This document shows positions 23,884 to 31,981 of a stretch of 64,000 nucleotides of DNA, piece after piece. The position numbers and the translations under genes are program-made. Source of the stretch: GCA-2715965 sp047608975 (GTDB lineage Bacteria; Verrucomicrobiota; Verrucomicrobiia; Limisphaerales; JAYPXF01); contig JBLFYM010000012.1 of the NCBI GenBank assembly GCA_047608975.1, forward strand, positions 1 to 64,000. Reading direction: 5' to 3'. The notes below the pieces were generated by a model. It saw only the letters and a program-made list of their open reading frames with translations. It did not search any database and was not told the DNA's origin. Every line of letters starts with the position of its first letter. Position 1 is the first letter of the stretch.

Positions 23884-26232
23884 TCAATTGCCAGCTGATT
23901 TGTTCACCGTATGCAGGATCTTGCCGGTGTCGTCGCAAAACTCGATTCGTAGCGTTCCGTTCTGGCGGCTTTGCAGGTGGAGAAAGCCGCCGGTGGGTTC
24001 CGGGTATTTGAAGGGTTGTTTGATCAGGGCATCGGGATCGGTGCTACGGGGATCACCGGGGGCGTGGCCGATGATGGAGTTTTCGTCGTTCAATGCGCCG
24101 CAGCCGAACTCCTCGATGCCACTCGGATGGATGCTGTGGAATTGCCAGTGGCGGTCGCCACAGACGGTGAAGAAACCTTTGATGTTGAGGTCCTTCAGCC
24201 AGGCGAAGAAGGCGTTGGCTTCGTGCTGGAAGCCCCCGAGGTTGGCGTGGCTGTCCTGCTTGCGATTGCCGTCGGGACCGACCATCGGCGTCGGGGAAAT
24301 GAGAATCTTCCAGGTGGCGTCGCTTTCGCGAAGGGTGCGCTGCAGCCATTCGCGCTGGGTCTTGCCCCAAAGGGATTTGTCGGGGCCGTCGGACATCTTG
24401 TTCGGTGAGCGATGGTCGCGGCCTTCGGTGAGCCAGATCTGCAGGTGTTTGCTGACGCGATGGGTGCGATAGGTAGGGGTGTCGTGCTCGCCGGCAGGGG
24501 TGATGGGAAGCTGTTCACGGAAGACGTCGATGCCGGTGTTGGCGGACGGAAGCTTTGGACCGGTATGGTCCGCGTCGTCGTAACGGAAGTCGTGATCGTC
24601 CTTGGACCAATAGGCGGGGGTGCGACCGAAGAACTCGACCAAGCGCGGGAAGCGGAACTGCTCGTGCCATTTCTTGCGGAGTTCGGGAAGGGTCTTGGCT
24701 GCCGGTTGCGATTTGGTGCGGGGCCAGTCGTAGTAGACGATGTCCCCGGTTCCGACGAAGAAGTCCGGCTTCAGCTTGTTCATCGCGGCGAAGGCGGGAT
24801 AGCCGAGGCGGCGATCTTCGGCCGTCGTTGCGAGCGGGAGTTTGTTGGCGGAGGTGCCGTTGATGAAGCGTTCGTAAATCATGCAACTACCCACGCAGAA
24901 CCGGACGTCCTTGTTGGCCTGCGGGCCGGGCAGGGTGCGGAATTGTCGGGTCGAACCGGTGCGGAACGAAGTTCGATCGTGGCCGATAAGTGCGCGGTAG
25001 AAGTAAGTGGTGCCGGGTTTCAGTTCGGTCAGCTTTGTTCGCACAATGAAGTCCTGATGGGAACGGGCGGGAATCCATACGGTTCGTTTGGCATCCTTGA
25101 AATTGGCGTCGGTCGCGTATTCAAAACATGCCACGCCAGGCGCACCGGGAATGTCGCCCTCCGTGTCGAGACCGGCGGTGGCGGTAAGGCGGGTTTGCAG
25201 GAGGACGGAATCCGCCGAGACCTCACCGGCGAACTCACCCTGTGCGGCCAGCGGTTGACTGTATTCGCGATAGCGTTTCGCTACCTGTGCGGTCTTGGTG
25301 TCGCCGTGGTGAAAGTAGAAACGATGGCGTAGTTCCAGACTTTGTCCGGCGGGAATGGTATGGTCGCCAACGCTTGAAGCCTTGGGATCGAACTGTTGCG
25401 TGGCGAATCTATTTGCCGCCAACAGACCGTACGTGCGCGCGTGCCAGTGAGTGGGAAAACGCAGATTGTCCGGGTGATCGAACATCGCGATGCCGACCGT
25501 GCCGCCGCTGGCGTCGGGTCCGAAGTAGTCGACCCATTCGGCCCGCTTGCCCCAGGCGTCCGCGTTGCGATGACCGCGTGAGTTCAGGATCGTGCCCTTG
25601 AACTCCGTGCTGCCCGCCGCGCGATGCGCCTGCACCTTCATCGTACCGGCCACGCGCACATACATGCCGCCGTCTTTTGTGTCGCCAAAGGTCACCGGCT
25701 GATCGCCCGCGAAGAGTTTGACGTCGTAGTCCATCAACACCTGCCGATCCTCCAAGGGAATGAAGCGGGCGCGCATGCGCAGCCGCAGCACGAGCTTGTC
25801 GCCATCGAGCCAGCGGTTCCAGAGAACGAATTCGCCGACCGGACCGGACGTGAGCTTCTCAATCTTCTCCAGCCTGATCTCCGCGCTGGACAGCTCCCGT
25901 TCCCGGCCCGGCCGCCAATACCAGAAGTTCAGGCCGTTCACGTCGCTGTGCGCAAAGCGCAATGAACGATGATGCGGATGATCCTGCGCCTCGTGCGGCA
26001 CCCCGTCCTTCATCGGGTAGTTCCGCGTGATGCCTTCCCCGTTCGGCCCGATGACCGGATAGAAGTACGGCCCCAACCATTCCTTGTGCCGCCACTCGGT
26101 GAACAGCTGCCCGCCGATCTCCACCCGAATGCGATCATCGAGTTCGGTCAGCCGAACTTCGGCCGCCGGCAGGGTTGTGGGAACGACGAACTGGAAGGCG
26201 ATCAGGGCGACAATCAGAAACCTGGTTGGCAT
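23884..26232 (-). CDS. Secreted fusion: DUF6807 (PmoA-like) domain plus PhoD-like phosphatase
   Basis: 782 residues with signal peptide MPTRFLIVALIAFQFVV. Residues about 25-315 form a complete DUF6807/PmoA-like domain (GGQLFTEWRHKEWLGPYFYP, HPHHRSLRFAHSDVNGLNFW, NLRFPTHWHARTYGLLAANRF), the same family as the stand-alone gene at 60880-61848. Residues about 335-430 look like the fibronectin-like PhoD N-terminal domain (TELKPGTTYFYRALIG). Residues about 440-780 form a PhoD/alkaline-phosphatase-D metallophosphatase with FVGTGDIVYYD, YWSKDDHDFRYDD and VCGDRHWQFHS supplying the metal ligands. PhoD enzymes cleave phosphodiesters or phosphomonoesters outside the cell; the DUF6807 role is unknown. The stop is one base from the ATG of the downstream Tat-protein gene. 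Confidence 0.88.
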   Translation of the reverse strand: MPTRFLIVALIAFQFVVPTTLPAAEVRLTELDDRIRVEIGGQLFTEWRHKEWLGPYFYPVIGPNGEGITRNYPMKDGVPHEAQDHPHHRSLRFAHSDVNGLNFWYWRPGRERELSSAEIRLEKIEKLTSGPVGEFVLWNRWLDGDKLVLRLRMRARFIPLEDRQVLMDYDVKLFAGDQPVTFGDTKDGGMYVRVAGTMKVQAHRAAGSTEFKGTILNSRGHRNADAWGKRAEWVDYFGPDASGGTVGIAMFDHPDNLRFPTHWHARTYGLLAANRFATQQFDPKASSVGDHTIPAGQSLELRHRFYFHHGDTKTAQVAKRYREYSQPLAAQGEFAGEVSADSVLLQTRLTATAGLDTEGDIPGAPGVACFEYATDANFKDAKRTVWIPARSHQDFIVRTKLTELKPGTTYFYRALIGHDRTSFRTGSTRQFRTLPGPQANKDVRFCVGSCMIYERFINGTSANKLPLATTAEDRRLGYPAFAAMNKLKPDFFVGTGDIVYYDWPRTKSQPAAKTLPELRKKWHEQFRFPRLVEFFGRTPAYWSKDDHDFRYDDADHTGPKLPSANTGIDVFREQLPITPAGEHDTPTYRTHRVSKHLQIWLTEGRDHRSPNKMSDGPDKSLWGKTQREWLQRTLRESDATWKILISPTPMVGPDGNRKQDSHANLGGFQHEANAFFAWLKDLNIKGFFTVCGDRHWQFHSIHPSGIEEFGCGALNDENSIIGHAPGDPRSTDPDALIKQPFKYPEPTGGFLHLQSRQNGTLRIEFCDDTGKILHTVNKSAGN

Positions 26233-26286
26233 GGCAACAGTGTGGCGTTGATGTAATCGATGGTGAAGACCCTTTGCCTTGAAATT

Positions 26287-27447
26287 TTAATCAATCACTC
26301 TCGCCCCGGCGCCATGGTGGGTGGCGATCTGCGGGTTCGACGGACCCGGATCGACGCCGTAGATGCCATCTGACTCCCGAACCGGCAACGTAGGTCGGCT
26401 GCGATCCTGACGATCGGAGGCAAACCAGGCGTTGCGCGCGAAAGTGAAGCTTTGCGGATTCGTCCCCGAGCCGACGTTCACGGCAACCCTTACTCGTTCG
26501 GCCTGAAAGACGATAAGGTTGTCGGTGAACGAACCGTTGCGACAGGGGACGAACTCGCTCGCCGTGCTCTCCTGAAGTATCCGCGCAATCCATTTCGTCG
26601 GATTACGGATGGTGTTGAACCGCACGGTGCAGTCCGACGAACCAACGAAGGCCACCGCAGACATTCCTCCGGTGAACACACAACGCTCCACCGAGATCCG
26701 CCGCGCTTCGAATCCGTTCGGTGCGGGCCGGAAGTAGGGAAGCCCGGTACTGCCGCCGAGATTCACGCCCCGCTGTCCGGTGTTTTCAAAACGGCATTTG
26801 CGGATGGCCACATCCTCGCTTCCGCCTTTGGCCTGCACACCATTGGACGTCGCTTGTGGCCCGTCATGCCGAAAGCGGCACCCCTCGATCACTCCCGTCC
26901 GGCAACCCACCATGTCGATACCGGACCCGGAACCTCCCCATCGTTCAACCACGCAGTTCACCACCCGGAAATCCTTTAAGCCGGAAAGCTTGATGCCATC
27001 GTGGTTACCCTGGCTGCCGACATCGTAAATCCTCAGCCCATCAAGCTGGATGCCCGTGGCCGGATCGGTTCGCCTGCCACCGTCGTCAATGTTGAGCCCA
27101 TTGCTACGTGCCTCGGTGAAATGCAATCCCCTCAGCTCGATATGGTCACATCCGGAGATATGCATCCCACTCGTACCACCGCGAAACACCGGTGGCTTGT
27201 CCGGATCCGCCGCGACGATGGCAATAGGGTGGCCCTTCGTCCCCGATCGCCCTCGCAGGCTCACACCACCGCGATAGTCTCCACCGCGTAACAGGAGGCG
27301 ATCACCTGGACTTGCACCCTGAAACGCCCGGGTGAGCTCAATGCTTGAGGTGATCTTAATCTCGGCTGCTCGGGCGTCGATAAACACGCACGCAGCGGCC
27401 AGCATTGTTGGCAGGCCCCTACCTGCTCTGTGAAGCGTACCGAACAT
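26287..27447 (-). CDS. Secreted right-handed parallel beta-helix protein
   Basis: 386 residues; the N-terminus (MFGTLHRAGRGLPTMLAAACVFI) serves as a signal peptide. The start resembles chondroitinase-B/alginate-lyase-like helices (SIELTRAFQGASPGDRLLLRGGDYRG). Repeated helix coils follow (HISGCDHIELRGLHFTEARSNGL, IKLSGLKDFRVVNCVVERWG, VAIRKCRFENTGQRGVNLGG, SVERCVFTGGMSAVAFVG). Such proteins are mostly polysaccharide lyases or hydrolases, or cell-surface scaffolds. No catalytic residue set is recognisable. The ATG lies 28 bp from the hexamer array, which separates it from the divergent amidohydrolase gene. Confidence 0.75.
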   Translation of the reverse strand: MFGTLHRAGRGLPTMLAAACVFIDARAAEIKITSSIELTRAFQGASPGDRLLLRGGDYRGGVSLRGRSGTKGHPIAIVAADPDKPPVFRGGTSGMHISGCDHIELRGLHFTEARSNGLNIDDGGRRTDPATGIQLDGLRIYDVGSQGNHDGIKLSGLKDFRVVNCVVERWGGSGSGIDMVGCRTGVIEGCRFRHDGPQATSNGVQAKGGSEDVAIRKCRFENTGQRGVNLGGSTGLPYFRPAPNGFEARRISVERCVFTGGMSAVAFVGSSDCTVRFNTIRNPTKWIARILQESTASEFVPCRNGSFTDNLIVFQAERVRVAVNVGSGTNPQSFTFARNAWFASDRQDRSRPTLPVRESDGIYGVDPGPSNPQIATHHGAGARVID

Positions 27448-27474
27448 GGGGCAGAGCCTGCCCGACGGCGCCGT

Positions 27475-27630
27475 CGATAGCGATAGCGATGGCGATAGCG
27501 ATAGCGATAGCGATGGCGATGGCGATGGCGATGGCGATGGCGATAGCGATAGCGATAGCGATGGCGATGGCGATAGCGATAGCGATAGCGATAGCGATAG
27601 CGATGGCGATGGCGATGGCGATGGCGATGG
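27475..27630. repeat. 26-copy hexanucleotide tandem array (CGATAG/CGATGG)
   Basis: 156 bp made only of two 6-mers that differ at one base. Writing A for CGATAG and G for CGATGG, the order is AAGAAAGGGGGAAAGGAAAAAGGGGG: long blocks of one type rather than random mixing. The array fills the space between two divergent genes, 28 bp from the beta-helix start and 57 bp from the amidohydrolase start. It is open in several frames on both strands, producing alternating-dipeptide ORFs that I do not regard as genes. Its length probably varies between strains. Confidence 0.97.
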
Positions 27631-27687
27631 ATCTTCGAGTTCACATTACAGATTCCAATCCGGCGCTCCGGGGATACTCTTTGCAGC

Positions 27688-29028
27688 ATGAAACGACTCC
27701 TCCCCCTGCTGGTTGCCTGCACGCTCGCTGTGAATGTCCATGCGCAGGACGCCATTCCCATGCGCGTGAGCGCGAACCAAACGACGGCGATCAAGGACTG
27801 GGTGAAACGACATCTCGCGGACTCGGTGAAGACCTACAAACACCTGCACGCGAATCCGGAATTGTCGTTCGAGGAGTTCAAAACCGGCGCGTTGGTGGCG
27901 GATGCGTGGGAGAAGGCCGGATTCAAGGTGACGCGCAAAGTGGGCCGGACGGGTATGGTGGGCGTCTTGAAAAACGGCACGGGGCCGACGGTGCTGATCC
28001 GCGGCGACATGGATGCGCTGCCGGTGACCGAAAAGACCGGTCTGCCTTACGCCAGCAAGGTCATGATCAAGCGGCCCGACGGCACTACAATCGGCGCGAT
28101 GCACGCCTGTGGTCACGACGTTCATTCCACGATGATAAGCGGGATGGGACAGATGTTAATGGATCTGCGCAAGCAATGGAGCGGCACGGTTGTGCTTGTT
28201 GCCCAACCTGCCGAAGAGATCGGCAAGGGCGCGAAGGCAATGATCGACGACGGGCTCTTCGAGCGATTCCCGAAACCGGATTACTGTCTCGCGCTGCATG
28301 TCATGCATCGTCTGCCGGCTGGCTCAGTCGGTTTCACCCCCGGTTGGTGCAATGCGAACATGGACTCGGTCGACATCACCATCTACGGCAAGGGCGGACA
28401 CGGCGCACGTCCGCACAGCGCGGTCGATCCGATCGTGACCGCCGCCCAGGTAATCACGGCGTTGCAGACCATCGTCAGTCGCAGGATTGCTCCTATCGAT
28501 CCGGGTGTGATCACGGTTGGCTCAATCCACGGCGGCACGCGGCACAACATCATCCCTGACGAAGTGAAACTGCAACTGACCGTCCGCTCCTACACCGACG
28601 CGGTCCGCAAGCAACTGCTCGACGGCATCCGCCAGATCACGACCGACATCTGCAAGGCCATGCGCTGTCCGAAAGAACCTCTCATCGTTGTCGATGAAGA
28701 CTACGTACCCGCCGCCTACAACGATCCCAAACTCACCGCCGCCGCCGTGGAAGTTTTTCGGAAGCTGGTCGGCACGGGGATGGTCTTCGAAATGCCGCCG
28801 ACCATGGGAGCGGAAGATTTCTCGCACTACGCGCGCCATCTGAAAGTCCCCGGCCTGCAATACCGCGTCGGCACCGTCAGCGTCGGTCGCTACGAGAACA
28901 GCCTCAAGCCGGAGGGCAAGTCGCTGCCATCCCTGCATTCAGCACTCTTCTACCCGAAGCCGGAAGCGGCCATCCAAACCGCCCTGGAATCCATGGCCCA
29001 CCTCGCGATCGGTTTGCTCCACGAGTAA
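27688..29028 (+). CDS. Exported M20-family amidohydrolase (hippurate/IAA-amino-acid hydrolase-like)
   Basis: 446 residues with signal peptide MKRLLPLLVACTLAVNVHAQ. It carries the family's metal-binding sites: MHACGHDVHSTM (about residue 140), AQPAEEIGKGA with the catalytic glutamate, LHVMH and the C-terminal GAEDFSHY. GHGARPHSAVDP marks the dimerisation-domain entry. M20D enzymes hydrolyse N-acyl amino acid conjugates using a dinuclear metal centre. The leader places this one in the periplasm or outside, which is less common than cytoplasmic members. It is transcribed away from the hexamer array and converges with the YcaQ-like gene. Confidence 0.9.
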   Translation: MKRLLPLLVACTLAVNVHAQDAIPMRVSANQTTAIKDWVKRHLADSVKTYKHLHANPELSFEEFKTGALVADAWEKAGFKVTRKVGRTGMVGVLKNGTGPTVLIRGDMDALPVTEKTGLPYASKVMIKRPDGTTIGAMHACGHDVHSTMISGMGQMLMDLRKQWSGTVVLVAQPAEEIGKGAKAMIDDGLFERFPKPDYCLALHVMHRLPAGSVGFTPGWCNANMDSVDITIYGKGGHGARPHSAVDPIVTAAQVITALQTIVSRRIAPIDPGVITVGSIHGGTRHNIIPDEVKLQLTVRSYTDAVRKQLLDGIRQITTDICKAMRCPKEPLIVVDEDYVPAAYNDPKLTAAAVEVFRKLVGTGMVFEMPPTMGAEDFSHYARHLKVPGLQYRVGTVSVGRYENSLKPEGKSLPSLHSALFYPKPEAAIQTALESMAHLAIGLLHE

Positions 29029-29056
29029 ACCTGCACCCTTAGCTGCGCTCTGTCCT

Positions 29057-30253
29057 TCAGTCCAAATCGTTAATCACTTTCTGCAACGCCGGTTTGATAT
29101 TGGCCGGGGAGGTCCGGTGCAATCGAAGATGGTTGCAGTGATTGAATGCGAGGAAGGTTTTCAGTTCCTTGCGCAGGGCGAGTAAGAAGGCATCGATTTT
29201 CACCACCCCGGGTTCCAGTGCCAGATGATGCAAGTGCAGAAGTGACTCTTTTCTCTCGGCTTTGCAGTCCATCCGGGCAACCAGTTTGCCATCCCACAGA
29301 ATCGGGAGCGAGAAATAGCCGAAGCGACGTTTCGCCGCCGGGAGATAGCACTCGATCAGATAGTCGAATCCGAACAGCGCCTGCATGGGCTTGCGTTGAA
29401 TGACCAGGTTATCGAAGGGCGAGAGTATCTTCAGTCTGCTGCGAGCCAGCGGTTTGCCCAAGAGTTCCAGTGAAGTCGGTAGCGCATAATATTTTTTACT
29501 GCCGACGTGGATCTCTCGCAACTCTCCGGCCGAAACCATGTCCTGCAAAGTCGCGGAAACAATCTGTTTGGTGCCGGTCAGCAGGTAGGCGATTTCGGCG
29601 GGCTGCCCCAGTCCGTTTGCCCGCAGATATCGGTTGATCAGAAAACGGGTGTGTTCGTCGGGAGTCGGCGCAGTCGTGTCCGTGCCTGCAGGCACTACCC
29701 GTTCGGTGAGATCATAGACCTTGTGGAAATTAACCCGGCGAGGTGCCATGAGATCGCCCTGCATGAACAAATTCTCCAGGGCCTTTTTGGCGGGCTTACG
29801 CTTCCATTCACCGGTCTTCTTGCCGGTGTGCTCGAAATCCTTCGCCATCAGGGGGCCGTCGTCGGCAATGCGCTTGAGCACGGATTTCATCAACCGTTCA
29901 TCACGCTCATACCAGTGCTCCTGATCACCACTCGCGATCGCCTGTTTGCGGAAAAGGCTGAAACGGTAATCGCGCATGGGCAGATAGGCTGCTGCATGCG
30001 ACCAGTATTCAAAAACCTGTTTAGCGGCAATCAGCTGATCGAGCTGGCTGGGTTCGTAGCGAGGATTGCGATTCCACAGGGTATGATGATGGGCACGCTG
30101 AATGACGGAGATGGTATCGATCTGGACATAGCCGAGGTGCTCAATCGCCGACAGCGTAGCCGCGGTTGCCTGACCAACCGGCTTCGCCGGTGGCAGCCTC
30201 TGTGACAGCAGAACCAGTTTTCTGGCTTCATGAATGGAGAGTGAGTCTGTCAT
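29057..30253 (-). CDS. YcaQ/AlkZ-family winged-helix DNA glycosylase-like protein
   Basis: 398 residues of the HTH_42 family. Signatures include ARKLVLLSQRL at the N-terminus, GYVQIDTISVIQRAHHHTLW with the catalytic Gln-x-Asp pair, the repeated winged-helix region and LARSRLKILSPFDNLVIQR, FGFDYLIECYLPAAKRRFGYF near the C-terminus. Characterised members (E. coli YcaQ, Streptomyces AlkZ) are DNA glycosylases that unhook alkylated bases and interstrand crosslinks. The motif here is the QxD type. It is cytoplasmic and unrelated to the surrounding exported enzymes. The stop is 28 bp from the end of the convergent amidohydrolase gene. Confidence 0.9.
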   Translation of the reverse strand: MTDSLSIHEARKLVLLSQRLPPAKPVGQATAATLSAIEHLGYVQIDTISVIQRAHHHTLWNRNPRYEPSQLDQLIAAKQVFEYWSHAAAYLPMRDYRFSLFRKQAIASGDQEHWYERDERLMKSVLKRIADDGPLMAKDFEHTGKKTGEWKRKPAKKALENLFMQGDLMAPRRVNFHKVYDLTERVVPAGTDTTAPTPDEHTRFLINRYLRANGLGQPAEIAYLLTGTKQIVSATLQDMVSAGELREIHVGSKKYYALPTSLELLGKPLARSRLKILSPFDNLVIQRKPMQALFGFDYLIECYLPAAKRRFGYFSLPILWDGKLVARMDCKAERKESLLHLHHLALEPGVVKIDAFLLALRKELKTFLAFNHCNHLRLHRTSPANIKPALQKVINDLD

Positions 30254-30287
30254 CGGGTCGGTTTAAGAATTTGGGGGCCAAGCCCAA

Positions 30288-31868
30288 CTACTCATCCATC
30301 CGCTTTTGCCAGACCTCCCAATCCCGCGCCATGGAGGCGACGCGTTCGGGATGTCTCACGGCAAGGTCGCGGCTTTCAGAACGGTCGGACTTCAGGTTGT
30401 AGAGTTCCCACCTCTTCAGACTGGCTCCCCAGACGAGTTTCCAATCGCCCTGACGAACGGCGCGATTTCCATAGAGTTCCCAAGCCATGGACCGGTGACC
30501 GACGCGTTGCTTTCCATGGAGAATCGGGAGGAGGCTTTTGCCTTCGGCCGGCAGCAGTTTGCGGCCATTGAGATCAGCTGGATATTTGCTCCCGGCCAGC
30601 TCCAGCAAGGTGGGCATGTAGTCGACGATGTGGCCGGCCTGATGCGTGATGGAACCCGGCGCAACCTTGCCCGGCCAACGAACGATCATCGGGGTGGCAA
30701 TGCCGCCTTCGTAGGTCCAGGTCTTGAACTGACGAAACGGAGCGTTCTGCGCCCAGCCCCAACCTTTGCCAACAAACTCGTAGCCCCGGCCGTCACCGAC
30801 CGGAATGCCTTTGTTGTACTCTATGAAGCCCGGCTCCTTATCAGCCCGGGGCCAAGTCGCGCAGCCGCCATTGTCCGACAGGAAGATCACCACGGTGTTG
30901 TCCGCCACGCCCGCTTCCTCCAACGCAGCGAGCACGCGGCCGATGCCACGGTCCATGCGATCGACCATCGCCGCGTAGGTTTCCATGCGGTCTTCTTCGC
31001 GTTGGCGTTCGGCGGCCGGCAGGCCTTTCCAATCGGGGACATCGTAGTCGTAGCGAAAATCGCCCTTCTTGTTTTCCGCCGCAGACAGAGTCAGAGCCTT
31101 GCCGAACAGGCCCATCTCGGTCTGCCGTTGGTGTCTGCGCTCCCGCATGGCCTGGTAGCCGTCGGCGTATTTGCCGCGATACCGCGCGATGTCCTCGGGA
31201 GGCGCATGCAACGGGAAATGCGGTGCGGTGTAGCAGAGGTGTGCGAAGAAAGGCCGGTCTCCCTTGGCATAGCGTTTGATCGTCCGGATCGCGTGATCCG
31301 AGAACGCATCCGTCGTGTAGTAGCCTGCGGGAAAATCAGTGATCGCCCGGTCGTTGTGCGCGAAGGGCCGGAATTTCCCGCCGTTGTAAAAGATCGGATC
31401 CGCCTGGGCAGGATTGAAGAAATTACAGCAACCTTCCATCACCCCGTAGTACTCATCGAAGCCGCGATCGATTGGACGACTGGGCGCCTGGTGACCCAGA
31501 TGCCATTTACCGGTGAGCGAAGTTGCGTAACCGGCAGAGCGCATTGCTTCGCCGAGCGTCATCATGTTCGGCCGGATGCGCTTGCTCTTGTCGCGCTCGT
31601 TCCGGGGATACAGCCCGGTCAACAAGGCCGACCGCGTGGTGACACAAACCGCGCAATTGTAGAACTGCGTGAACCGCATCCCCTCGCCCGCCAGCCGATC
31701 CAGATTGGGCGTGGCGATCTCGCCGCCGTAACAACCCAGATCCGAATAACCGAGGTCATCCGCCATGATCAGCAGGACATTTGGACGGGCTATAGTGGTG
31801 TGCCCGACAGAAGCAAACCCCAGTACGAAGGCGAACGCGAGTCGAAGAAAGGCAATTCTGGTTCTCAT
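30288..31868 (-). CDS. Secreted sulfatase with CxTxR active-site motif
   Basis: 526 residues from ATG 31868 (MRTRIAFLRLAFAFVLGFAS, signal peptide); the open frame to 31913 lies in the shared upstream module. The N-terminal calcium site (NVLLIMADDLGYSDLGCYGG), GKWHLGHQ and the NGG of the second metal site (IFLSDNGG) place it in the type I sulfatase/alkaline phosphatase superfamily. The residue to be converted to formylglycine is C75 in CVTTRSALLTG, so the motif is CxTxR rather than CxPxR or CxAxR. It probably removes sulfate from a polysaccharide outside the cell. Confidence 0.92.
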   Translation of the reverse strand: MRTRIAFLRLAFAFVLGFASVGHTTIARPNVLLIMADDLGYSDLGCYGGEIATPNLDRLAGEGMRFTQFYNCAVCVTTRSALLTGLYPRNERDKSKRIRPNMMTLGEAMRSAGYATSLTGKWHLGHQAPSRPIDRGFDEYYGVMEGCCNFFNPAQADPIFYNGGKFRPFAHNDRAITDFPAGYYTTDAFSDHAIRTIKRYAKGDRPFFAHLCYTAPHFPLHAPPEDIARYRGKYADGYQAMRERRHQRQTEMGLFGKALTLSAAENKKGDFRYDYDVPDWKGLPAAERQREEDRMETYAAMVDRMDRGIGRVLAALEEAGVADNTVVIFLSDNGGCATWPRADKEPGFIEYNKGIPVGDGRGYEFVGKGWGWAQNAPFRQFKTWTYEGGIATPMIVRWPGKVAPGSITHQAGHIVDYMPTLLELAGSKYPADLNGRKLLPAEGKSLLPILHGKQRVGHRSMAWELYGNRAVRQGDWKLVWGASLKRWELYNLKSDRSESRDLAVRHPERVASMARDWEVWQKRMDE

Positions 31869-31925
31869 GGATTGAAGTCTCTGATGATTGGCGCACATCG
31901 GAATACAGGGCAAGCTCTTGAATCG
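31869..31925 (-). promoter_or_regulatory. Upstream module of the sulfatase gene, shared with the 50.4-kb esterase
   Basis: Read on the minus strand, this 57 bp begins near TTCAAGAGCTTGC and ends with CTTCAATCC directly before the ATG. The region upstream of the sialate O-acetylesterase (50433-50487) has the same elements in the same order: TTCAA, GCTTGC, ATTCC and CTTCAATCC next to the ATG. There is no classical Shine-Dalgarno sequence, so the common CTTCAATCC may set the start context. A promoter inside the conserved part is inferred, not proven. Confidence 0.5.
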
Positions 31926-31981
31926 AAACGCGAATTCATTGCCGGCAGCAGACGGACAAACCTGTTAGCATTGTCGCAGCG

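Noticed and set aside
27405..28559. 384-residue plus-strand ORF with alternating Met-Ala/Ile-Ala repeats
   Set aside because: It is produced by the hexamer array and then runs out of frame across the M20 amidohydrolase gene.
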